DNA of 64,000 bases. It comes from Casuarius casuarius (lineage: Eukaryota; Chordata; Aves; Casuariiformes; Casuariidae). The stretch spans positions 149,634-213,633 of the forward strand of contig PTFA01000024.1 of assembly GCA_003342895.1 (NCBI GenBank). Reading direction: 5' to 3'. The translations under genes and the position numbers were made by a program. Positions 23,533 to 36,354 of this stretch are shown here, piece by piece. The notes under the pieces were generated by a model that was given only the letters and a program-made list of their open reading frames with translations, made no database searches and was not told where the DNA came from. Within the stretch, counting starts at the first letter, position 1; the number at the start of each line of letters is the position of its first letter.

Positions 23533-26500
23533 CAAGGATGGGAAATGCAACTGAAGATAATCTGAAGGAAGGAGTTGTACAGGAGATTCCGAATTAAAGA
23601 GGGGGTGACAGTGGAAGAACAGGGAAACGCAAGAACAGGACAGAAGTAGAACAGCCAACAGGAAAACAAGTAAAATTGTGAAATAGGTTCTTTTAGAAAA
23701 TTCAAAGAAAAAGCAGTAGCAGCATGTGACGGGTTGTGAGGAAGAAGGAAAAACCAACCAGAAAGAAAGAGGAAAGGGAGAAGTGGCAATGTTCATCAGG
23801 AACCTAAGCCTCAATCAGGATGATGTGCAGATAGAAGAACTGAAAGACAGAATCAACAAGTCACAGCACAGCATGTGTTACTAAAGAGAATAGGAGTGGC
23901 TATTACATGAGATGATCTAGATGATAGAACAGTAGGTTGTCTCCAGAAGCAAACATAAATGATGCAAACCTACTGTCNAGAGAAGTTCTGGTGTGTGTTT
24001 GAAAGTAGCCATTGATTATTGTTCATCTTTGAACAAATAGTATAACTATTTTCCATTGACTTAAAAAATGACTATACTTAGCTGAGAAATAGATGAAATC
24101 TCAGCCTTTTTTTGGTTAGAAGAAATAGAATGGAATTACAGTCTGGTCATTGAGTCTGTTCTCTTCAATGACAAGGCAGAATAAACTATGTACCTTTGTA
24201 AATACACTTGAGGGGAGGGATTTTTAGGAGAAGAAATAAACTATTTTAATTAAGGGATGATATCAGCACTAGATGAATGATTACAAGTCAGTCAGGAATA
24301 ATCTCAGATTGTAGATTGGAAGGTTTCTGATAAATTACATTCTAAAGTAGAGTTCAAATGGGGTAGTGTGCACAGGGTACCAAAATTCACTTTAGGATCA
24401 AGTTTGCTAAGCTTATGGAAGAGACACCTGTAGGAATCCTGTCTTTTTTCAAGCATTGTCCTAAGCCTTATTCTCTGAATTACTGCGTAGCTGTATCTTG
24501 TGATATCTGAAGTTTAAAGGGAAAGAAAATCACTTTTGCTATTATACTCTGTTACTTCATTTTTTCACAGCTTCTGATGTTTTCCCTTGGGGGCCTTATA
24601 GGAGCATTTTTTTTCTGTGTAGTCTTCTCTCTCTCAGGGGCTGGAGATTAGCAATAAAGGTGACATGTAGCAGAAGTGCAGGTATTTCTAACGACTTACT
24701 ACTCTGACTTCCTGTTTGATACATACTGCTGGTGTACTCAGAGCTGATGTTTGGGGGTTAATAAAGAATATTTACCCTTTTATCAGATTAATAGGAAGCT
24801 TCAGGTTCCCCATAGTATCAAGGATGATCTATTTGTTAGGGTTACCTGAGCATGGAGAGCAGTCTTAGGGCCTGATCCAGAGTCTGTTGAGATCAATGAA
24901 GTTTTCCCACTAGGCAGTGTAAATACATGTAACCTACTTAAACTATTGGGGCTATATGGACTTCTCAGAAAACAAAATTCAGCCTTGTAATTTTCTTAGA
25001 ATATATTTGAACTTCTGTGCTGACAGCTGGCTTGTCTGAGTGCCAGGAGCGTGTTACGTATCTAGACTAGTTAGATTTTTTCCATTGCTACAGGATGGGT
25101 TGCTAACAAAGTATATTTTGTTGTCCATCTTGAAAATCTGCTGCAGTGGATCATGTATCAAATCTGCTGCAGTGACTTGTGTTTACTGCAATGATTTTAG
25201 CATTTTAGTGGAAGAGAAGCTGTTGGGATTTAGTGAGAAATGGTGATACTGCTACTAGAAATAATAAGATTCATGAGCAGGCAAGCTTTTCTGGGAGTTC
25301 CTTTAACTATTGATATATTGATAGATACTTATCAAATTTGATATATACTTATCAAAAGTAAGACAGTTGTTCAGTTGTTCTAGGTTACTTTGGATTCAGT
25401 CAGGATTAACTCTACATTCATACATAGGATTTACCTTAATGTTATTTAGTGAAGAATTTGGACTAATAATTATACTATTTTTCTGCTTCTTTAGATATAA
25501 ATGAAAAGAGAAATTGAGATATTAAAGTGGGGAGGAAATATAAATAAATGTAATATAAAGAATTCCTGGAGAAATGCAGTGCACTTGATTCCCGTGGAAA
25601 CAAAGGAGATACTGGTTGTCTATGGAAGAGACATGTAGAGAGGGTAACTTTGATAAGTGCTGATGTTTCCTTGTTTTTACTTTGCCATTCCCACAACTCT
25701 ATAAATTGATAGGTAAGACCAGCCCTCTGGATTGTATCAATGAAGCCAACTTCCAAAAATCTTTATGAAAAATGCAAGAAAATTTAACAAACCCTGAATT
25801 TAATTTTTCTTTAAGACTCTACCCTGTAGTTGCTTATTTTTCTGCTCTCAGTCATCTTCCCAATCAAAACTTGACAACAGCTGTACAAGTAGTCTCAGTG
25901 ATCGTCTAGGAAATTGTGTATGCGTCTTTACCATTTGAAAGAGCAGCCTTAGGTTTAGTATCGTACCTTATACTGGGGGCATCTCTGAGTGTCTAAGTGC
26001 AAAATGTGTGATTCTGTGTTCTGTCCTCAGATAGCTTTCCTATTGATTTCTGCTCATGAATGTTATGAATTGCTTCACCTCCTACTAATGTGGACCCACT
26101 TTGGCAGAGAGTGCAGTTCCCAATGATGCATAGCAATACCATAGCACAGATAAGATACTGTCCTTGATTTTCCTAAGTTAAATTTCATGAGGAAATTAGG
26201 TCAACAGAATGTAATTACCTACACTGAAATCTCCTAAGGGCACTGAGTAGATCTGTGCAAATGACTGATTATTTTGATTTGCTTACAGAAGCAAAAAAAA
26301 TCAGAGGAGAAAATCAGTCTGAATAGAGCAAAATTATTTCTTGTTCGACCTGAATTGAAACACGTAGTTGGTTCTGAGCTTTTATTCACAGCTCTTCATG
26401 AGGATTAAAATAATGTTGATGTTTTTTGACTAAAAATTAGTGCACAAACTGAACATTTCTGTTAACTCCAACAGCCTGCTGAAAAGGAACTTTGAGGCTG

Positions 26501-27708
26501 ATCAGAACTAGCTCTCAGGTTTTGCTTCTCTTAGAACATAAAGTCCCTTTTGTACAACAGTGTTTCTTAGAGCGCTCATCCAGGAGATGAGGAGACTAAG
26601 CTAGCTTCAGTTACTTTTTATCTATAAAGGGTATAAAGCCTGATCCTTGCCTGTTTTTCAGCTCAGAGGGGCAGCTCCTCTTCCAGACTAGCTGTCGAAC
26701 TGGGCTGTTTGAACTGTTCTGTTCTGCGTAAAGGAACTGAAGGTTCACTAGGTTTCAATCACAGATAATTTCCAATAAAACTTTAGTTTTGGTTCCTCTT
26801 GAAAAGGCATCATTAGGAAGTACTTTGACTATCCAAGGGTATTTTAATTTTTATTAATATACAGGATATTCAAAACATATAATCTGAAATAGTTCTTTGT
26901 GCCCAACACCGTATTTTTAGTGAAAATTCCATCAGTGGTAAGCAATTTACTTTGGACAACTTCTAATGAGGTGGCGTGATGAGTACCCCTTGATGATTCA
27001 GCTCTCTCCAATTGTGTTGCAAGGTATGGCTAAATATATATGCCTCTATGTTCTGTGCAGAGAGCCAGGTGCTCTGTTGGCTGGCCAGTCAGTTCTTGGC
27101 TATAGGTAGGGCCGTAAGAAGAGTGGCACACAGGACTGTAAGGCCTCCTGAACTGAGCACCAGCTGTGGTAGGAGGAATCCAGGTCCCTGCTTCAAGATC
27201 TGTTTGTGCATTTCTCTATTAACCAATTAAATACATACAAAAACAACACAGCCAGTGGTGTAGGATTCCTCGTGCCCTCCTTTTACATCTCAGCCAGCTG
27301 TGTGGAGAGCCATGCTCATTCTTTGGTCTTTCTCCAACCTGGTGAATCTTGGTTGCTTTGTTTCGTCCTGAGCAGTGGAGCAGCTTCAGGCATCGGCGGG
27401 GAGAGCATTTCCTGTCCCACAGCAGCTCTCAGTCTGGTTACTGGCACATCTCATAGCAGCAGGGGGAAGGTTTAGAGTATGATACCCTTCTTCCATGACG
27501 AAAAAATGGAGACTTAACAAAGATGGATGTATACTCTGTATACGTTGCTTAATGGGAAGGGAGGGTGGGATTGATCCCTTCAGGGAAACCACAAATGCAG
27601 CTCTAGCTGAGATACTTAAGGAGTTTAGGAAATTCTACAGTTAATGCCAGCCGAATTCAGAATTATGGTTTTTGACTTAGGCACCTGAACTCTAAACATT
27701 GTGGGTTG

Positions 27709-27725
27709 TTTTTTTTTTTTTTTTT
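27709..27725. repeat. Poly-T run (T17)
   Basis: Homopolymer followed by CCCCC, about 480 bases before PTPRR exon 2. It is too far upstream to be that exon's pyrimidine tract. It could be the reverse of a retroposed poly-A tail, but no element body is recognisable. Confidence 0.9.
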
Positions 27726-28209
27726 CCCCCATGTTTGTCTGATTTTTGGGGATCTGATTCTTGGTGTCTTCTCCTCAAGTCTCTCTCTATAAAAGATCAC
27801 AGCAATTCTCATCTTCAATATTGATACTTGATTAAATACATCAGAAACTGCATTGCTTATGTTTTGATATTGAGTTGATACCAGTATGGAAGACGGATTT
27901 GGCTCAGCATGCACTCTGCTCTTGCATGTCTTTTTTGAAATGTAATCCTGACTGGAAATATAAATCACATTTTAAAAAGTGATGTAAAAATGAGTTTAAG
28001 AATGTAATATACTTCACATGCTTGCTATACTCTGTGGTATTGTTGATCCATTGCCATGGAAATGTGCATTGTGGGCTTCTAAGGGAGTTCTTGTATTCTA
28101 CAAATAATCCTTCCAAATCTTGCAGAACCCAGTGATCACTTCAGCTTCCCAGTACCATCTACAAAATATCCAAGAAAGACATTCTAAACTTACTCTTTTC
28201 TTTCTACAG

Positions 28210-28514
28210 GCTGCTTTTCTGGGGACAATGACCACTTTCTGGCAATTCATCAGCGAAAGAGTGGGAAACCTGTGTTTATTTATCACCATGTGCAAAGTTT
28301 GGAGAAAAGTCTGGATACAGATAGTTATAAGAATTCCAAACACAATTTCCATTCTTCTTTCCACACCAAAATAAGCCAGCTGCACCCTGCAATAGTTGTT
28401 AAATCAACATTCCCCAGACCTGCCTATGACCCATCCCTCAATCTGTTAGCTATGACAGGTCAAGATCCGGAAGTGGAAAATCTCCCCATTCCTGCAACTA
28501 ATGTAATTGTTGTG
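28210..28514 (+). CDS. PTPRR: PTPRR coding exon 2 (extracellular stalk)
   Basis: The acceptor TTTCTACAG precedes 28,210. The first two bases complete the Gly codon begun in exon 1 (G|GC), then 101 full codons follow to a GTG|GTAAGT donor in phase 0. The product starts CFSGDNDHFLAI, passes GKPVFIYHHVQSLEKSLD, has a His/Ser/Lys-rich middle, and ends FPRPAYDPSLNLLAM...EVENLPIPATNVIVV. This matches the amino-terminal extracellular region of vertebrate PTPRR; both ends are nearly identical to the mammalian protein as I recall it, while the middle diverges. No N-X-S/T glycosylation sequon is present in the exon. The known protein continues with a TLQMDVNKL-type segment, a single membrane span, the kinase-interaction motif and one phosphatase domain, all encoded beyond this window. 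Many codons in other frames here are shadows of this exon. Confidence 0.96.
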
Positions 28515-31500
28515 GTAAGTGCCTTTTTCTGTGTCCTTGTATTTTTATGAATAAGTACACCTATAGACAGATACAGATATAGATTTTAATGTGGAGTATC
28601 CAAAGTTCACATTCTACTGCCTGGCACCTGAATAATGACTATCTTGTAGCTCTACTTCTCATTGAAGCAGAGCCCCCATTCACATAGCCTTACCATGATC
28701 NACCAACAATCCGGTTTAACAGTGCAGAATATAGCCTTTCTGTAGGTAAAGAACTTATCTTTGCCTCAAATGCCTTTACTCCTCTTGTCTTGATTGGTAT
28801 ATGTACTGCTTTTGCTGGATGGGTTTTAAACTTACTCTGCATGGAGCACAAGAAAATGTGCCTCAGGGAACAATCCTACAGAGGCAGGGAGATCTTAAAA
28901 TGCTGACCCAAAGGTCTTGTTCACTTCCATTTCTCCCGTAGTTCTATCGTTATGCTTATGCAGCTGTTCGAAGACAAACCCATTTCTCCTAAGGAATAAG
29001 AACTGTGTTTTTGTTGATGTAAGCCATATGTGCTCTTTCTAGGAGATGTGATCTGGGACCCTCCTTGTTCACTAACCTATGCTGAAAGGAGCTTGCTTGT
29101 TCTCAGCAAAGTGATGGCAATATTACCTCTTGCTGTGGAAGGCATTTGTCAGTGGTTTGTCAGGTTCACCCTGCCCTGCTTTCCTGCCCTTTGTGCCTGT
29201 GGGGCAGGAGTCCTCTGTGGGGTGCACAGAGCAGTCTGTTTACATTCTGCATGGACCCTTCTGCCTCACTCCAGTGCATTGTTAGCTCTGCTTGATTTTG
29301 GAGAATTGTATTCATCTTATCCTCCTTCCTGAAGGGGAGAACAGTCATTCACAAGGCTCATCCACTCATTAGGGTGAACTAATTAAGATTAAATTGAAAC
29401 AATGTGACTGATTACAATCACCACTCATTTGCCCAATTCTGTAAATTACTCTGAACAAAAGATGCTAGATTGAAAAAGAATGGCCTTTGCAAACAAGTAA
29501 TGAAGTTAGGGTGTAAAGCATTGGGGCATGTTAGTACATGAAGTGTTGCAAAATAGGCATGGTTCCTCAGACTCTTGGTACCTCTAGAGATCTGCACTGG
29601 TGGATTCATGAACTAGCTGTTTGTATGCCATTGAGGTAATTGGAATGCAATAAGGGCTAGAGACACAGAAAAGAATAAGGAGGGGGGGAAAAAAAAGGTT
29701 CATGTGATAATGATTTTGTTAGTCTTGCATAGCTTAAACATACTATCAGACAACTAGCCTCAAAAAGGCATGTTCTGGACTTGTTTTCATCCTGCATGAA
29801 CGAGACCTCCTTATCTGAGACGAGATGATTAGTGTAATCAGCAGACTAGATTCAGTTTTATGCAAGTGTGCTACTGTAAACCGTATCAGTGCAGAAAAAG
29901 GGTCTGACAGCCTTGCTTCACTGAGGACATGTCAACTGTCTGCACAGTCCCAATACTGAATGGCACTAATCAAAAAGGAGAGAGATGTTTATGCCCCAAG
30001 CCAACCTCATCCAGCAGGGCTCTAGTAAAGTCTACCTCCACACTAAAGGTACCTGCTTGCTTTCTCCACAGCAGACATCGTTTCACCCCCTGTGAAGGTG
30101 AAAGCTCTCTGTCAGTGCTTATAAAGGTAGAAGTGCAAGAAATTCAGAATATGTATGGCCTCTTATCCTTTTATTAAGTGACCCTGTGACCTGTTATTTT
30201 AGTAGAGTTTTGCACATTTTTGGAGAACCACAATCCTCAACTTTGAATGGAAGAATCCTGCAAAATATTCTGGGGGGTACTCTGGTTTTCTCTGGCTGGC
30301 TCTGTGCCTGCATTAAAATTTAAATGAGGCAGATTTTCAATTGGCAGTCACATAAAAACAGATCTATTAAATCTACATTAAGTTCTCATTAAGTGACCAC
30401 AGTTTGAAGCTTCTCTACTGCATTTCTATGATGGAAGAAGCTGCTGCTGCTCTGAGGCCTTCTGTTCTGGCTGAGAACCATATGGGCTCTAATGTGGGGC
30501 CATAACAGCATGAGCTAAGTGTGGCATAAAGTCGTTGGTTGGGATCTTCAGCTATCTCTGCGTGTGTCGAAGGACAGCATTTTTGGTTTGGTTTTAATGT
30601 CTTCTTTTCAGAAAAAGCCTTTGGGAAAGCATATGTTTTAATGCGCTTTTAATGTGAAGTGCAGAGAAAGTCGAACAGCTCAGTGGGCTAATCCCACAAT
30701 TAAAAATTTCTGAAAGTGTCTTCCTCCAAAGGGCAGCTGTCCCACAGCGGGGTGGCTGCCATAATCCAAGCACAGCTCTGGTCCTTCCAGGTCTTTGCAC
30801 TTCTACATTTTGTTTCTCCCTCATGAATTTCGTGTTATTAGATTGTGATGTTAATGTCATTGCAAAGGGAGTCTGTTTTGTTTTGAATGCATGTATGTCA
30901 TTCGCTCTATGTTCAGAACTAGCGCCTGCTGCTTGTTGCTTCTTTTTGGTTTTGATCATTTAGGGCAAGTGACAGCATTTGCTGTTTTGCCCTGGCTGAC
31001 CCTTTTTGTTCCAGCCTTTAGCAATGTTGTTGGTTGTTCAACTTGAAAGGGCGATTGCTAGTGTTAATGCTTCCTGTAATCCAGTTATGTGACTAGTGCA
31101 CACTGTGATTTAGTATGAAAGCCTGAAAAGGAGGTTATTTTTTAAAGTAAATCAATGCTGTTGCAGCTCTGCAGAGGGAAGGAAACTGAATTCAATCTAA
31201 TTTCAGTGACTTGAGGTCCATTTTCTTCATGATAGAGGTGGAGAGATAGGGTAAATGGATGCCTAACGTGTAACTATTGCAAGGTTACATTTTGTGCTAA
31301 GGACTAGATAATCTAACAAGCAAAACATTGCTGATGCACAGAAGAGTGCTGTGAAGCCAAGAATTCTGTAGGTGCTGTGTCAAAAAGTGGTGTTTTGTGG
31401 CTCTTCCAGCAAAGAGTAATCTTACTGAACGTGGGGAAGCTGTAGTGCTTGTTTCCCAAAGGGAGGAAGAGGAGAGATTTCTTCTCAGGTACTAAGTTTT

Positions 31501-32000
31501 TTATAAAACTGAAGGCTTTCCATCACATTGCCCTGTATTAAGTTCCTGGCTTTTTTTGTTCAGTGCTCATTGTTCGTTTCCCCACAGGAAAGTGGGGACA
31601 GCTGATATCCAGAGCTCTTAGAGGCCTTTTGACTGCTGTATAAATGCTGTACTGTTTAGCCATATGTTCTCTTTAGCTGTCTGTCAAAATGACATGAGAC
31701 CAACTCATCTAAAAATTGTTCGGTTGATATAGGGAATTGCTTACTTTTTAGGTGACACTTTTCAGACCTTCCTGTTTGTAGGGGTTATTTTGGACCTTAG
31801 AAACTATACACGCATTAAACAAGTTAAGAGAGTTAGTAGTGAAATGAACAATTTCTCCAAACAGATCTGTGTTTATTTCAAGTCTTTTCAATACTGAATG
31901 GGAGTGTCTGCAAGGTCGAGGCAGTACATGGAAGGCAGAAATGATATGTGGATAAACATTTATTATTAAAGATGTTGCTGTCTAACACACTTGTTTAAAA

Positions 32001-32037
32001 CACACATGCACACACACACAGAGTGTGTGTGCGTGTT
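32001..32037. repeat. CA repeat facing TG repeat: self-complementary microsatellite
   Basis: A CA-rich arm (with ATGC near 32,006-32,009) is followed by GAG and then a TG-rich arm ending GTGCGTGTTA. The two arms are reverse complements with about one mismatch and could form a hairpin or cruciform. Being alternating purine-pyrimidine, the tract may also adopt Z-DNA. Confidence 0.85.
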
Positions 32038-33210
32038 AGGGTCAAAGCTGAGAGAAAAGTAGAAGGGCTCGTAGTAGTGGTTACATCTCAGTCTAACTCT
32101 AAAGTATCACCTCATGGAAGTGATAAAGCATCATAATTTCTAACCCAATGTTTTTTGATCAGTCCAAAGCCTCTCACAGATACACAAGTGTGTTGCACTG
32201 AGATTGGGCCAAGGTACTTGGATATCTTTTTCACTTGTATCTTTAGAAGTGTATGTCTTTTGTCCATCAGAAACGTAAAGCTTGCTTAATATACCAAGTT
32301 TTGCCCTTTCACCCCTCACTAACATATGCTTTCTCATACAAATTTTTGTTGTTGTTGCATACATTCCTGAGAGGTCCCAGTGCTATACAGGAGCCTGTGA
32401 TTCCGCAGGTCTGTACAATTCTATGTTTTTCACCAGTGCTACTGAAGTGAGTTGATTTAATTAGAATTTCTCTCAGCTAATGCGGTGGGACATAAGATGT
32501 GCAGACAGCCATACAAAGCTTCTCTTTGCCTTTTCTATGGCTTTTTGTGTGCACCTAAATTCCTCAGAGCTGTAGCTCTGCCATACCATTATGTCCACTT
32601 TGTCATCAGTGTTTAAACCTTCTATACTGAAGCTAAATGAAAATAAGGAAGAGCTTCAGGTGCTAGTGCTTTGAGATAGGATACAGTGGAAAAGCAAAGC
32701 ACATAAATGTTTGTTTCTGCAGGTAGATTTCCGCATGTGAGCTAGGTATTCAAGCTTCAGTATGCACAGTGGAGTCGATATCTAGTCAACAGAGTCAGCA
32801 AAGCCTAGAGAGTTGTTAAATTGATCAGATGCTAAAATTATGTCTATACAAGTAAATTAGCAGTGCTGAAGAACGTTTCCAGGCACTAGAACTTGANAGT
32901 ATATTAATTGTTGAATTTTTAGTAGGGTCTTTGACATAGTTTTGGGTCAGGTTGACTAGCACTTTCCTAAACAATTTCTGCATGATTAGGGAGTTCATAT
33001 AGGTCAGGGACCATTTCCAGTAGTCAAACTGCATGATGTCATCCTCTGTTGGAGATTCAAGAGTTTAATAGTATGGCCACAAGCCATTTCCATGTCAGTT
33101 CAGTCAGTGCCAGAGGACACATTTAATTTACCAGTACAATAGAGCCTTGATGTCTGCTTCAGGTGAGCTGAATATTTCTCTAGGCCCAATGGCCTTACTG
33201 AAAATACTTA

Positions 33211-33242
33211 CACACACACGTGTGCACACACACGTGCACACA
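33211..33242. repeat. CA/CACGTG microsatellite
   Basis: CA units interrupted by ACGTGTG and CACGTG palindromes, which include E-box cores (CACGTG). Alternating purine-pyrimidine sequence in intron 2. Confidence 0.85.
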
Positions 33243-36200
33243 GAAATGTACGTCTCGTGCCGTGTACCTCTAGTGCCATCTTTATCTGGAGCTGATTTCA
33301 GCTTAAATGCCAGATATTATCTTGAGATAATTTAGAAATCCGCTCATCAAGACACAGCTCAAGTAGGTGAGCTGCTTCTAGGTGGCTTTGGGTAGCTGGA
33401 GTCCTTCCAGTTCTGAGGCTGTGAAACCACAGCAGAGCTGCTTTTACACTTATGTCAAGTCCATCCCACAAGTACTTNTATGTCCTGTTGTCTGACTTCA
33501 CCGGCATTACATACTTGGTTCAGAGAAGATGCAGCTCTTGCTTGCTCATTGATATGGCCTTACACATATGTTTCTCCCTCCATCAGTTCCCCATTTCCTG
33601 CTGCATTAGGTTTAAGTATCAGTGTCAAAGCCCAGGACCTCAGCTACCTTATTTGTTCATGTGTCTTATTACATTATCCCCTCCACTACTACTACTTCTG
33701 CAAATGTCTATTTTTCTAATTGTTTGTACTTTCTTCCAAGGCATGGCTTCCACATGGAGCGTCCTCTCCGAGTTCCTCTAGTAATATGTAAGATGTCCTG
33801 CCCTCCTCTCCTTCATCTATCCACTGAGGACTCATTTTGGATTTGAGATTTGCTTCTTCCTTTTGAAGATTAGCTAAACAAAGGGAACCAGACCAAGAAA
33901 ATAATCCTTTGTCCTTAACATTGAAAATTCCTTTTACTGACTGGCTTTGATGGAGTGCCATAATAAGAACTGTATGAGGAGAGCTGAGCACCAAGGCAGG
34001 GGCATTCAACCCTTCCAGTCATTTTCAGTTCAAAAAAATATTCCCCTATACGTACATTTTTGTGGAGACATTTAATTTAGGTTTTTTCTCTTCATAAAAA
34101 TGAAACAATATATGTGGAATTTGCTTTTTTAATGCAGAAAATACATGTTGCTTCTTAGGAAGCTGTGAGATTCTGATAATGTAAGAACCTCCATTCTTCA
34201 AGGCTAAGTAATCAGAGTTTTGGCTCCCAGTTTCTGTGGGTTTTAGCACCTCACTGAATCCCAAGAAGATGCTCTGATAATGTTTTTCACTACTACGCTG
34301 TTTGAGCTTTTCCCAGCTGTCTGCCTTGCTGACTGTTTTCCCCTAGTCTCTCACTACTGTTTTCCCCTATGTTGAATACCTTGCTTCAATATAAGATAAG
34401 GGCTCTCCCTGTTCTGATCCTCTCTTTTATGAACTCTTCCAGCTTTCAAATGCTGTGGCAGCCTCTGCTGACACATTGTCAGTCCAGTTAACACTGAGCT
34501 GGACAAGCTGCACCTCTGAGCTCTGTGGTTTCTGAACTGAATTTAGTCAGGACATGGTGAACGATCTATGAAGTTATATTTAACAGTGTTTCTGACACAG
34601 TCTGATAAAAATGCATGGAAATTTATGAGAAACTTTGATAGCTGAGGGTGATCCATTGAACCAGAAACTTAGGAACTGCTTTTAGGGTACTACAGACCAA
34701 AAGTGATTTGTAATTTGGTGGTCAGGGTGGGACGGATGATGGTTAGGGAATGTTCTTAATAAGGAACAGACAGAATTTCTGGAAGCAAGTGGTAAATTAT
34801 CATTGTCTGCCCTCCCTCATTTGGTGTTTGACAACTTATACTACATTTGGTTTAGAAGTTCTTCAAAATGGTAATTTTATCTCAGTGAAGTAGTGTCCTA
34901 ATTTTCACTGGGATACACTAGATGTAGTTACTCTGTATTGTAATAACAGAAGCGACTCAGGAGATGCTTTTCGAATATTGCATGAACCAGGGGTCTCAGC
35001 CCCAAATCTGTCAAACTCCTACTCCAAAGTCATTTACCTTCTGGTGCACGGTAAGATCACATGCAGCTTGGTACTGTGACTCAGATGGCTCTCTGTATCC
35101 TAATCCTCTAGTTTGGTAAAAGTACGCTAAGCCCACTCCCTCTGTAGGCCTTGTGAAGAGATGATCAGAATATTTTTGAAAGTATATTAATCTACAAAAT
35201 GGGGGAAAATAAGGCAAAAATATGTTATTATTCAGGAGAACAAATAGTCTATAAAGCCAATATTGGGGCAAACAGCCAAGCTAACTGTCTGTGAAACATA
35301 ACAGAAAGTCAAATGTCACTTTTTGCCACTTAGCATCTGAGGCCTGTTATTGCCAGCCTAAGAGAAGGATTGGCATTGGGCCAAGCAGAGGAGGTACAAA
35401 TAGGAAATCATGTCTCTGCAGTGACTTCTCAAAGAAGCTTTCTGAGGAGCAAGACCTCCAAATCCAGCAAGGTATCAAATGTGTTCCTCTTTGTTTCCAG
35501 GTCATGTACTTGTCTGGTGCTTGAAACAGCAGAAGACATATGTTGCACTGATAGACAATGAAGTTCTAAGACCTTATTATAATTACAGTTCTGAATTGCT
35601 AACAAGCTCTGAATATTAGTCACACATTACAACAGTGGACAATATCAGTCACTTCCCTTAGCGTGATTGTTATTCACTGTTATGTCCTTTTACATCTTAC
35701 ATCATGACTCCAAACACTTTTGGTCATGCCAAATCTTCACAGTATTTGGCTCTTAAATCCAAGTCCACCTTCTAATAAAAGATTGATGCTCCCATTATCT
35801 TAGCCTTTTCTTAAGTAATTATACTAGACATAACGTATCTGCAGCAAGCCTTGCAAATAGACCTAGTAGCCTGCAGCTCTGTCATTCTGGATTTTGTTTG
35901 CACAAAGAAGTTTAGAGAGTCTGCATTAGTTGGCCTCATTTGCTTTCTGCTTCCTTCTGTGCACTTCAGCAGGGATAATTGCATGCTGAACCATTATCAT
36001 GGTATTGTGTTTGCTGTCAGTCTTTGGAAGATGGCAGAAAAGATTGCATTAGGTTGTAACATGCACTGAAACCTCCTTAAGGCACATTTATTTTTATTTT
36101 TGTCATCTGACTTGCAAAATGTTAATAGAATGTTAGTGGGATATTCAGGGACTTGGTGCTTTAATTGCTCCACTTAGTGTTGGAAGCTTGTGAAACAGCT

Positions 36201-36334
36201 CCTACAAATAATTTGGGATTATTTTCTATAGCATTCAGTGGGACACTAAATTTGAACCAAAGCTAGTCATATCTTTTGCAAACTGCCTGGTGGTTCTTCT
36301 TGTGGTCACAAAGTTTTCCTTCACTTTTCCTGCA

Positions 36335-36354
36335 TTTTTTTTTTTTTTTTTTTT
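36335..36354. repeat. Poly-T run (T20)
   Basis: Uninterrupted homopolymer followed by AGTGAAAGG. It could be a reverse-strand poly-A tail of a retroposed sequence, but no source gene is recognisable in the flank. Confidence 0.9.

Larger units (their letters stand above)
14967..28209 (+). other. PTPRR: PTPRR intron 1
   Basis: About 13.2 kb between donor GTGAGC and an acceptor with a pyrimidine tract ending TTTCTTTCTACAG. The first 700 bases are CpG island and include the gap at 15,074-15,317. The rest is AT-rich with no recognisable exon or transposon. It contains alternating purine-pyrimidine simple sequence near 20,237-20,360, a 23-bp tandem duplication at 23,487 and a T17 run at 27,709. 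A stretch near 27,050-27,480 is somewhat richer in GC and has short open frames on the + strand, but nothing identifies it as coding. Confidence 0.85.

Noticed and set aside
28120..28385. Open frames on both strands overlapping PTPRR exon 2
   Set aside because: Shadow frames of the real exon or frames running through its splice acceptor; only the frame continuing from exon 1 gives PTPRR.
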